DNA of 6,762 bases from an uncultured Lachnospiraceae bacterium. Lineage in GTDB: Bacteria > Bacillota > Clostridia > Lachnospirales > Lachnospiraceae. Shown one piece after another: positions 1 to 5,194 of the stretch. Made by a program: the position numbers and the translations under genes. Positions within the stretch are counted from its first letter, which is position 1, and each line of letters starts with the position of its first letter. The notes under the pieces are model-generated. The model saw only the letters and a list, made by a program, of their open reading frames with translations. It searched no databases and was not told where the DNA came from. The DNA lies in the NCBI GenBank assembly GCA_902803625.1, contig CADCQV010000245.1, forward strand, positions 1 to 6,762, read 5' to 3'.

Positions 1-8
1 AGCTTCAT
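1..8 (-). CDS. Possible start of a divergent gene running off the left edge
   Basis: Read on the minus strand, an ATG occupies 8-6 and is preceded by a perfect GGAGG (plus-strand CCTCC at 14-18) with 5 nt between them. A good promoter lies further upstream (69-97). Only ATG AAG and two more bases are visible, so the product cannot be named. The call rests solely on the arrangement of promoter, ribosome binding site and start codon; a chance SD-ATG pair is possible. If real, the gene is divergent from cbiD. Confidence 0.35.
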
Positions 9-68
9 CGGAACCTCCGCTTTTCAAGCTGCCGTCAAACCGCTTATTTATGCCTTTACTAACTGCTT

Positions 69-97
69 ATAATAACATTTATGCGGTGTTTTTTCAA
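69..97 (-). promoter_or_regulatory. Putative sigma-A promoter for the leftward gene
   Basis: On the minus strand, TTGAAA (plus positions 97-92, 5 of 6 matches to TTGACA) is followed after exactly 17 bp by TATTAT (74-69, 5 of 6 matches to TATAAT). Transcription would start near 62 and give a leader of about 54 nt before the ATG at 8. A plus-strand TATAAT also occurs at 68-73 but has no convincing -35 box, so the minus-strand reading is preferred. Confidence 0.45.
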
Positions 98-99
98 TT

Positions 100-194
100 G
101 ATCCGGAATTATTGCCAACTGTTTTTTCGCGCTACGATCCCACTAAGCGGGACGTGCTGATTGCTCAAAAAACAGTTATCAATCCGGGACACTT
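100..194. repeat. Palindromic intergenic element, contiguous copy
   Basis: The left arm at 111-127 (ATTG..AACTGTTTTTT) pairs with the right arm at 167-183 (AAAAAACAGTT..CAAT) with two mismatches. Weaker pairing extends outward between GATCCGG at 100-106 and the CCGGGAC at 184-190. The core holds TCCC...GGGA around 138-152. Its left half recurs at 329-359 and its right half recurs at 491-544 with two mismatches over 54 bp, so it is a repeated unit and not a chance palindrome. The repeat can be read in a frame giving SRYDP.KRDVL.AQKTVINPGHF, which is probably a translation artefact of the repeat. Confidence 0.75.
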
Positions 195-238
195 CTTTGT
201 GCGGGGCACTGCCGCGCATGGCGCGTCAAAACGTGCCC

Positions 239-263
239 GAAAAACATCCACTGGATGTTTTTC
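239..263. terminator. Perfect 12-bp hairpin with A and T tracts, possible bidirectional terminator
   Basis: Bases 239-250 (GAAAAACATCCA) are the exact reverse complement of 252-263 around a single central base, so the folded form is an ACATCC/GGATGT stem with A5 before and T5 after. That is the shape of a weak intrinsic terminator usable on either strand. The GC part of the stem is short and no gene ends right beside it, so it may be only another palindrome of this repeat region. A smaller nested stem precedes it (GGGCAC 204-209 with GTGCCC 233-238, enclosing CGCGC 213-217 with GCGCG 221-225). Confidence 0.4.
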
Positions 264-296
264 CATCCTGAGGAGCGAAAGCGACGAAGGATCTTT
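264..296 (+). repeat. Dispersed 'CATCCTGAG...GAAGGATCT' type repeat
   Basis: The segment begins CATCCTGAGGAGCG and ends GACGAAGGATCTTT. The part at 275-296 recurs at 586-607 with one mismatch, and the part at 264-286 recurs inverted at 6689-6670 with a 3-nt indel and one mismatch. Similar CATCCTGAG...GAAGGATCT motifs are known as dispersed intergenic repeats in many bacterial genomes; its function is unknown. Confidence 0.6.
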
Positions 297-313
297 CCAC
301 AGCGACTTCATAC

Positions 314-544
314 GTGTCCCGGCTTACTAACTGTTTTTTTCGCGCTACGATCCCGCTAACCTCATCCTTCGTCTTATGACAAAATTTTGCTCGGCGCTGT
401 TCCGGTCTTGCGTATTAACGTTTTCAATATCAGATAATATATAATCGCAAGCCCGGCCTTCGCACTCGCAAAATTTATAAGCCTCGGATTCGCTAAGCGG
501 GACGTGCTGCTTGCTCAAAAAACAGTTATCAATCCGGGACACTT
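314..544. repeat. Palindromic intergenic element, interrupted copy
   Basis: This is the element of 100-194 in two halves. The left half (314-359) carries GTGTCCCGG, AACTG-T7 and CGCGCTACGATCCCGCTAA. The right half (491-544) matches 141-194 with two mismatches. The outer ends GTGTCCCGG (314-322) and CCGGGACAC (534-542) are perfect inverted repeats. Between the halves lies a 132-bp segment absent from the first copy, and CGCTAA stands at both junctions (354-359 and 491-496). The whole 229-bp span can also be aligned as one long imperfect palindrome. Confidence 0.7.
360..491. mobile_element. 132-bp imperfect inverted-repeat segment, possible MITE-like insertion
   Basis: The segment is bounded by GCTAA on both sides (355-359 and 492-496), as a target-site duplication would be. 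Its own arms are inverted repeats. AAATTTTGC (382-390) pairs with GCAAAATTT (468-476), CTTAT (373-377) with ATAAG (477-481), CCGG (402-405) with CCGG (453-456), and CTTGCG (407-412) with CGCAAG (446-451), around an AT-rich loop at 413-445. It encodes no transposase, so it would have to be non-autonomous. The alternative is that the long form is ancestral and 100-194 is a deletion between the short GCTAA repeats. Confidence 0.4.
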
Positions 545-548
545 ATGT

Positions 549-610
549 AATCCTGGGCGAAAGCGAAGCGAAAGATCTTTCCTCGGCGAAAACGACGAAG
601 GATCTTTTTA
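549..610 (+). repeat. Two degenerate copies of the GCGAAAGCGA...GATCTTT repeat
   Basis: The motif seen at 275-296 appears here at 557-580 (GCGAAAGCGA then AGCGAAAGATCTTT) and again at 586-607 (one mismatch to the first copy). They sit just upstream of the likely cbiD promoter. From 608 to 625 I see nothing further. Confidence 0.5.
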
Positions 611-625
611 GGCCTGCAGGGTGGG

Positions 626-667
626 TTGACTTTATTGGAGGTATGAACGTATTCTAAATTAAGGAGA
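626..667 (+). promoter_or_regulatory. Putative cbiD promoter and ribosome binding site
   Basis: TTGACT at 626-631 (5 of 6 to the -35 consensus) is followed after 18 bp by TATTCT at 650-655 (4 of 6). The ribosome binding site AAGGAGA lies at 661-667. It is 8 nt from the ATG at 676 but only 2 nt from the ATG at 670, which decides in favour of 676. If this promoter is used, the transcript would begin close to the SD and leave no leader long enough for a riboswitch. The -10 box is weak, so the true start may lie further upstream. Confidence 0.4.
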
Positions 668-675
668 CAATGGAG

Positions 676-1770
676 ATGGCTTTAAGAGAGGGATATACAA
701 CCGGAACCTGTGCGGCGATCGCGTCAAGGGCGGCGGCCAGGATGATCTTTGAGAAGAGACGGGTCTCTTTTGAGTCCATAGAGACGCCCTCAGGCAGGGT
801 CATTTCCGTTGACATTCTGGAAGGATCCTTTGACGGGGAAAAGGCGAAATGCGCTGTAAGAAAGGATGCCGGTGATGATCCGGATGTGACGGACAAAATG
901 CTGGTCTTTTCCGAAGTGAGACTCAGGGAGGAAAAGGGAATAAGCATAGACGGGGGAGAAGGGGTAGGAAGGGTCACAAAGCCCGGACTTTCACAGAAGG
1001 TTGGAGAGGCTGCCATAAACAGGGTGCCCCGCGAAATGATTGAAAAGTCTGTTTCAGCGGTCTTTCGGGAGCAGGGCTATGAAGGCGGGGCGGACATAGT
1101 GATAAGCGTTCCCGGAGGCCGGGAGATTGCAGGGAAAACCTTTAATCCGAGACTTGGCATAGAGGGAGGGATCTCAATCCTGGGGAGCAGCGGGATAGTT
1201 AAACCTATGAGCGAGGATGCGGTAATAGAGACCGTAAGAGCCGAGATAAGCATAAAAAAGGCAGAGGGAGAGGAGAGACTTATACTGACCCCAGGAAACT
1301 ACGGAAGGGATTTTATAAAGGAATATCTGCACTATGACTTAAGATCCGCAGTGCTCTGTTCAAATCACATCAGTGCGGCTCTTGATGCGGCGGTGGAATA
1401 CGGCTTTAAGGATATTCTTCTTATCGGGGCAGCGGGTAAGCTTATTAAGCTTGCCGGAGGGATCATGAATACACACAGCAGGAACGCCGACTGCCGGATG
1501 GAGATAATTGCGGCAAATGCCGCGTTCTTTACGGAAGAGACGGGGATCCTTAGGGAGCTTCAGTCTGAGATCACAACAGAGGGAGCCTTTGAAAGGCTTG
1601 AAAAAGCGGGAATACTAAAGAAAGTGATGAAGCGTATCGGAGACAGGGCGCTTCAGAATCTGAGACACAGGATTGGAGAAGAGAGCGCTGTCACGGCGGG
1701 TCTCATCATTTTCTCGAATGAGCGGGGAATTCTATATGAAGATAAGCCTTATCGGAGCGGGACCCGGTAA
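676..1770 (+). CDS. cbiD: CbiD, cobalt-precorrin-5B (C1)-methyltransferase
   Basis: CbiD uses S-adenosylmethionine to methylate C-1 of cobalt-precorrin-5B, yielding cobalt-precorrin-6A in the anaerobic cobalamin pathway; it is cytoplasmic. The 364-residue protein has the normal family length. It shows the N-terminal REGYTTGTCAA block (4-14), KDAGDDPDVT (63-72), GEGVGRVTKPGL (94-105), the block FNPRLGIEGGISILG to GIVKPMS (156-179), TPGNYG (205-210) and the late HSRNADCRME stretch (from 267), all typical of CbiD. The start at 676 is preferred over ATG 670 because AAGGAGA (661-667) is properly spaced only for 676. The last 35 nt overlap the start of cbiET in another frame, so the two are probably translationally coupled. 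The assignment is secure; nothing looks truncated. Confidence 0.96.
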   Translation: MALREGYTTGTCAAIASRAAARMIFEKRRVSFESIETPSGRVISVDILEGSFDGEKAKCAVRKDAGDDPDVTDKMLVFSEVRLREEKGISIDGGEGVGRVTKPGLSQKVGEAAINRVPREMIEKSVSAVFREQGYEGGADIVISVPGGREIAGKTFNPRLGIEGGISILGSSGIVKPMSEDAVIETVRAEISIKKAEGEERLILTPGNYGRDFIKEYLHYDLRSAVLCSNHISAALDAAVEYGFKDILLIGAAGKLIKLAGGIMNTHSRNADCRMEIIAANAAFFTEETGILRELQSEITTEGAFERLEKAGILKKVMKRIGDRALQNLRHRIGEESAVTAGLIIFSNERGILYEDKPYRSGTR

Positions 1771-2947
1771 AGAGACGCTTATTAGTCTCGAAGGGGAAAA
1801 GCTGATCAGGGAAGCGGATATACTTATCGGCGCCGACAGGATACTTCATACCTTCGGCACTGATAAGCTGACCTTTAATATCGTAAAGGCCGAGGATATA
1901 GTATCAAGGATAAAGAATACGGGTGTCGGGAAAAATGTGGCAGTGCTGCTTACGGGAGATCCGGGTTTTTTCAGCTCCGCAAGAAAGCTTTTTAAGCTTC
2001 TTGACGGTGACGAGTCACTGAAGGGAACGGAGATAGACGTGGTTCCCGGCATTTCATCCATGCAGTACTTCCTTGAAAACCTGCATCTTTCCTGGGAGAA
2101 CGTGGTCTTTACCAGCCTTCACGGCAGAAGGGCCAATCTTATCGGCTTCATAAGGAATAACCCCAGAGTCTTTTCTCTTTTCGGAAATGGAGAGGAGATA
2201 AGGGAAACTGCAGAAAAGCTCCATTATTACGGTCTGGACCGGGTCAAAATGATAATCGGGGAGAGGCTTTCGTATCCGGATGAAAATATCACACTTACCT
2301 TTCCGAAGAAATTTCTGGATGAGGGGAAGGTGCCCGATAAGCTTTCTGCAGCTCTCTTTATTAACGAAAATCCCGAAGTACCCCATAGCGGAAGCATAGA
2401 GGATGATGAGTTCATAAGGGGCGACGTTCCGATGACAAAGGAAGAGGTGAGAACCCTAAGCCTTTCAAAGCTCCGCTTAAATAAGGATTCCGTGGTCTAT
2501 GATATAGGTGCGGGGACCGGAAGTGTTTCCGTTGAAGCTGCATTACGCTCTCCTGAGGGGGAGGTCTTTGCCATAGAAAAAAAGGATGCGGCAATTGAAC
2601 TTATCAAGGCTAATAAAAGAAAATTTGCTGCTGATAATATAAAAATAGTACAGGGAACGGCGCCGGAGGCATTGTCGGAGCTTCCGCCGCCTGACCGGGT
2701 CTTTATAGGCGGAAGCGGAGGAAGGATAGGAGAGATCTTTGACACCCTGCTTAAGAAAAACCCGGATGTCAGGATGGTTTTGAACGCAGTAAGCCTTGAC
2801 ACACTTGCTGAAGTGAATTCCCTGATAAAGGAAAGGAGCCTTAAAAGCCTGGTCACTCTCGCCAATATCGCAAGGGCGGAGGATACAGGCGGACACAGCA
2901 TAATGAAGAGCTTAAATCCGGTATATATAGTTACACTATGGAAATAA
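1736..2947 (+). CDS. cbiET: CbiET fusion, precorrin C5- and C15-methyltransferase/decarboxylase
   Basis: This is a two-domain SAM-dependent enzyme of 403 residues. The N-terminal CbiE domain (about 1-205) has the tetrapyrrole methylase signatures IGAGPG (6-11), TGDPGF (73-78), VVPGISS (102-108) and SLHGR (127-131); it methylates C-5 of cobalt-precorrin-7. The C-terminal CbiT domain (about 220-403) has DEFIR (224-228), PMTKEEVR (232-239), the Rossmann loop DIGAGTGSVSVEAA (256-269) and FIGGSGGRI (323-331). It methylates C-15 and decarboxylates the C-12 acetate of cobalt-precorrin-6B. The fusion corresponds to aerobic CobL and is common in Clostridia. ATG 1736 (preceded by GCGGGGAA) starts exactly at the conserved KISLIGAGPG; ATG 1718 in frame would add six residues. 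It overlaps the end of cbiD by 35 nt. Both halves keep their binding loops and appear functional. Confidence 0.95.
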   Translation: MKISLIGAGPGKETLISLEGEKLIREADILIGADRILHTFGTDKLTFNIVKAEDIVSRIKNTGVGKNVAVLLTGDPGFFSSARKLFKLLDGDESLKGTEIDVVPGISSMQYFLENLHLSWENVVFTSLHGRRANLIGFIRNNPRVFSLFGNGEEIRETAEKLHYYGLDRVKMIIGERLSYPDENITLTFPKKFLDEGKVPDKLSAALFINENPEVPHSGSIEDDEFIRGDVPMTKEEVRTLSLSKLRLNKDSVVYDIGAGTGSVSVEAALRSPEGEVFAIEKKDAAIELIKANKRKFAADNIKIVQGTAPEALSELPPPDRVFIGGSGGRIGEIFDTLLKKNPDVRMVLNAVSLDTLAEVNSLIKERSLKSLVTLANIARAEDTGGHSIMKSLNPVYIVTLWK

Positions 2948-2967
2948 ATCCCCTAAAAGGATATAAT
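2939..2967 (+). promoter_or_regulatory. Possible promoter in front of the GGDEF regulator
   Basis: A perfect TATAAT at 2962-2967 lies 17 bp after TGGAAA (2939-2944, 4 of 6 to TTGACA). The start would be near 2974, some 18 nt before the GGDEF gene's ATG and just ahead of its ribosome binding site GGTGGAG. It begins inside the last codons of cbiET. If active, it would let the regulator be expressed apart from the cbi genes. The -35 is weak, so chance cannot be excluded. Confidence 0.35.
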
Positions 2968-2991
2968 GTATATATCAGGTGGAGACAGGGC

Positions 2992-4371
2992 ATGACTGAA
3001 CAGGTAGTAAAAGCAAGAGATCACATCATAGCAGTTGATGATGACATTACAAACTTAAAAATGACCGGGGCCATATTGAAGAACCGGGGGATCCGTACAA
3101 CGCTCTTAAAGAGCGGAAGGGAGCTTTTAAGCAGTATGGACAAGGGAATACGGGGAGACCTTATTCTCCTTGATATCCTTATGCCGGAGATGGACGGCTT
3201 CCAGACCTATGAGGCCCTGAGAACCTATGAGAAAGACCATTCCCTTCCGGAGACGCCGGTCATCTTTCTCACAGGAGACAACAGCAAGGATAAGGAAACC
3301 ATTGGCTTCTCAATGGGGGCTCTCGATTTTGTAAGGAAACCCTTTGAAGCCGAGGTTCTGATCCACAGGATAAAAAATATTCTCCGAAGCTCCAGAAGGA
3401 TCCATACCTTATCAGAGAAAGCTGCAACAGACCAGCTGACGGGGTTTTTCAATAAGGCCGGCATAACCAGAAGGCTGGAGGAAGAGTGCATCGAGAATCC
3501 GGGCACTCTCCTTATGGTCGATCTTGATAATTTCAAGCTTATAAATGATATTTACGGACATAAATCCGGAGACAAGGTGCTTACGGCATTTGCAGATCTC
3601 TTAAGGAGCAATCTGAGATCCAGGGACATAACCGGGCGGATAGGCGGAGACGAGTTTGTCGTATATATGCGGGATAATCTTTCCAGAGGCTCTGCAATAA
3701 GGATCACAGGGCATCTTAATGAGGATCTCCTTAAAGCGGTAAAGGAGCTTCTCGGTGAAGATATGCCCGTACCTATCGGGGTATCCGTAGGTGCGGTGAT
3801 CTCAAAAAACAGATGTGAATACAAGGATCTTCTTGAAAAGGCAGACCAGGCCCTTATGTATGTCAAACGTAACGGGAAGCATGCCTGCAAGATATGGGAG
3901 GAGGACGGTTTTATCCTTAGCCCCTCCGACCAGATGGACAGCCTGGATAAGCTTAATCTCATCCTTGATGAGAGGGCCGTGCAGAACCACGCAATGTGGA
4001 TAGGTCCGGAGACCTTTGTGGAGATATATCATTACATTTTAAGGTTTATCCGGAGATATCATGAGAATGCGTACAAGGCTCTCTTTACCATGTTCCCGGA
4101 AAACGGGGAAATGAATGAAACAGATTTATCGGATAAAATGGCTGAATTCGGGGAATGCATCAGAAATACACTTAGAAACAGCGATATCATGATGCGAAGC
4201 TCGAATAACCAGTTCTTTGTCCTCCTTCCGAGGGTTACGGAGGAAACTATATCCGCTGTCACAGACCGTATCCTTAAGAACTGGGAGCACACGGATGAAA
4301 GTAAGGGTGTGAAGATCGTTACGGAAACGGAGAGCGTGGATATTTCTCCGGAAGGCCGGAAGAAGGGCTGA
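2992..4371 (+). CDS. Response-regulator diguanylate cyclase with a degenerate second GGDEF-like domain
   Basis: The 459-residue protein is soluble, with no signal peptide or membrane segment. Residues 10-131 form a receiver domain with acidic pocket D16-D18, phosphoacceptor D61 in LLDILMPEMDG, T94 and K116 (RKPF). Residues 146-302 form a GGDEF domain with TDQLTGFFNK, VDLDNFKLINDIYGHKSGD, the active-site GGDEF at 218-222 and an RSRD inhibitory I-site at 209-212, spaced as in PleD. It should make cyclic di-GMP from GTP when phosphorylated, with product feedback. Residues about 325-450 resemble a second GGDEF fold: RNSD (395-398) then SNNQF (404-408) in the GGDEF position, so that half cannot be catalytic. 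ATG 2992 is chosen because GGTGGAG lies 7 nt upstream; ATG 2938, overlapping cbiET, has no ribosome binding site. It follows cbiET after 44 nt. No histidine kinase partner is visible, and a link to cobalamin is not shown by the sequence. Confidence 0.92.
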   Translation: MTEQVVKARDHIIAVDDDITNLKMTGAILKNRGIRTTLLKSGRELLSSMDKGIRGDLILLDILMPEMDGFQTYEALRTYEKDHSLPETPVIFLTGDNSKDKETIGFSMGALDFVRKPFEAEVLIHRIKNILRSSRRIHTLSEKAATDQLTGFFNKAGITRRLEEECIENPGTLLMVDLDNFKLINDIYGHKSGDKVLTAFADLLRSNLRSRDITGRIGGDEFVVYMRDNLSRGSAIRITGHLNEDLLKAVKELLGEDMPVPIGVSVGAVISKNRCEYKDLLEKADQALMYVKRNGKHACKIWEEDGFILSPSDQMDSLDKLNLILDERAVQNHAMWIGPETFVEIYHYILRFIRRYHENAYKALFTMFPENGEMNETDLSDKMAEFGECIRNTLRNSDIMMRSSNNQFFVLLPRVTEETISAVTDRILKNWEHTDESKGVKIVTETESVDISPEGRKKG

Positions 4372-4373
4372 TA

Positions 4374-4409
4374 TCAGGTCCCGACACGTCCTGTCGTTCG
4401 ATGATCTGA
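4374..4409. terminator. Weak stem-loops between convergent genes
   Basis: The 67-nt gap between the GGDEF stop and the cobS stop holds nested pairing. TCAGGTC (4374-4380) pairs with GATCTGA (4403-4409) through one wobble, enclosing CGACA (4382-4386) and TGTCG (4392-4396). No run of T follows on the plus strand, so this is a poor intrinsic terminator. It is listed because a convergent junction is where one would be expected. Confidence 0.25.
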
Positions 4410-4438
4410 CCGGTCTGCAGCATGGGAATACATCCTTA

Positions 4439-5194
4439 TTATCTAAAGAGAACCGGAACAAGGGCTGTCAGGGTTTCCGAAAGCTCCAGAAACCAGCCTG
4501 CCGTATCACCGCTTATGCCCCCGAAGTTTTTCTTGCAGTTATGATAATGGTAAAACAATATTACCATAAACAAGCCTGTAATTAACAGGGCTTTCTTTAA
4601 GGAAATAAAGAAAAGTATCCCAAATCCTGTAAGTGTAAAGAAGATAAGCAGCGGGAAAGCCGCCCTTCCGGCAGATCTTTTCAGGGAAAATACCATTCCT
4701 TCACGGGAAGCCTCTGGGATAAAGAGGATCGAAAGGGCACTTAAGGCTCTTGATAAGAAGAAAGAAAGGGAAACAGGCATAAGGAGACCGGGGGAAATAT
4801 TGCCATAGGCTGCGATCTTTAGGCTATAGAGCACTATGCCGGAGATGACGGCAAAGCTGCCAACATGAGGATCTTTAAGTATCCTTCTTCTTTCTTCCGG
4901 GCTTTTTAAGGATCCAAGGGCATCACAGACATCCAGAAATCCGTCGGTATGGATTCCTCCGGTGTAGAGGAAGGTAAAAGCCGTAAGAAGTACACCGGTC
5001 AGAAGTGTTCCGAAGCCTTTACTGATAAGAAGGCCTGACAGGAAATAAAAAACTGCTCCCTCAACCGCTCCCACAAAGGGGAAAAAGACAAGAACATACT
5101 TCATATTTCCGTCATTCCACTTTATTCCCGGCATGGGAACCCTGCTGTAGAGGGAAAACGCAATGCACATGCTTTCATAGAGAGTTCTGATCAT
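4439..5194 (-). CDS. cobS: CobS, adenosylcobinamide-GDP ribazoletransferase
   Basis: CobS is the integral membrane enzyme that joins alpha-ribazole (or its phosphate) to adenosylcobinamide-GDP, the step that completes the lower ligand of cobalamin. The 251-residue protein has normal length. It shows the N-terminal SLYSRVPMP (14-22), the acidic motif GGIHTDGFLDVCDALG (79-94), KDPHVGSFAVI (107-117) and the C-terminal FGGISGDTAGW (224-234), all recognisable CobS features. Several hydrophobic segments (about 33-57, 61-78, 112-129, 134-160, 179-198 and 200-216) fit a polytopic membrane protein. The start at 5194 lies 20 nt inside the end of cbiA, with an upstream purine-rich AGGAAGCAGGG; an internal Met9 is possible but would remove typical N-terminal residues. 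It is co-transcribed with cbiA and ends facing the GGDEF gene. The usual partners cobU and cobT are not in the window. Confidence 0.94.
   Translation of the reverse strand: MIRTLYESMCIAFSLYSRVPMPGIKWNDGNMKYVLVFFPFVGAVEGAVFYFLSGLLISKGFGTLLTGVLLTAFTFLYTGGIHTDGFLDVCDALGSLKSPEERRRILKDPHVGSFAVISGIVLYSLKIAAYGNISPGLLMPVSLSFFLSRALSALSILFIPEASREGMVFSLKRSAGRAAFPLLIFFTLTGFGILFFISLKKALLITGLFMVILFYHYHNCKKNFGGISGDTAGWFLELSETLTALVPVLFR

Noticed and set aside
117..177. Intact insertion sequence bounded by the AACTGTTTTTT inverted repeats
   Set aside because: Only about 40 bp lies between the arms and no transposase is encoded, so it is treated as a palindromic repeat element.
112..330. 72-residue open frame on the plus strand starting with ATT
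   Set aside because: It needs a rare start codon, has no ribosome binding site, and runs through the palindromic repeat, a hairpin and the dispersed repeat; no protein-like domain is seen.
345..542. 65-residue open frame on the minus strand
   Set aside because: It begins inside one half of the interrupted palindromic element and ends in the other, spanning the inverted-repeat segment; there is no supporting ribosome binding site.
643..657. Mini open frame ATG AAC GTA TTC TAA just upstream of cbiD, as a leader peptide
   Set aside because: The GGAGG at 637-641 is only 1 nt from the ATG, and the four-residue product has no attenuation-like codons or paired stem.
2497..2901. Long minus-strand open frames opposite cbiET and the GGDEF gene
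   Set aside because: They lie opposite strongly conserved domains, show low-complexity serine/leucine/proline-rich composition and lack start signals; they are antisense shadows.
2938..2991. 18-residue N-terminal extension of the GGDEF regulator from ATG 2938
   Set aside because: There is no ribosome binding site before 2938, while GGTGGAG is well placed for 2992 and the receiver domain begins soon after it.
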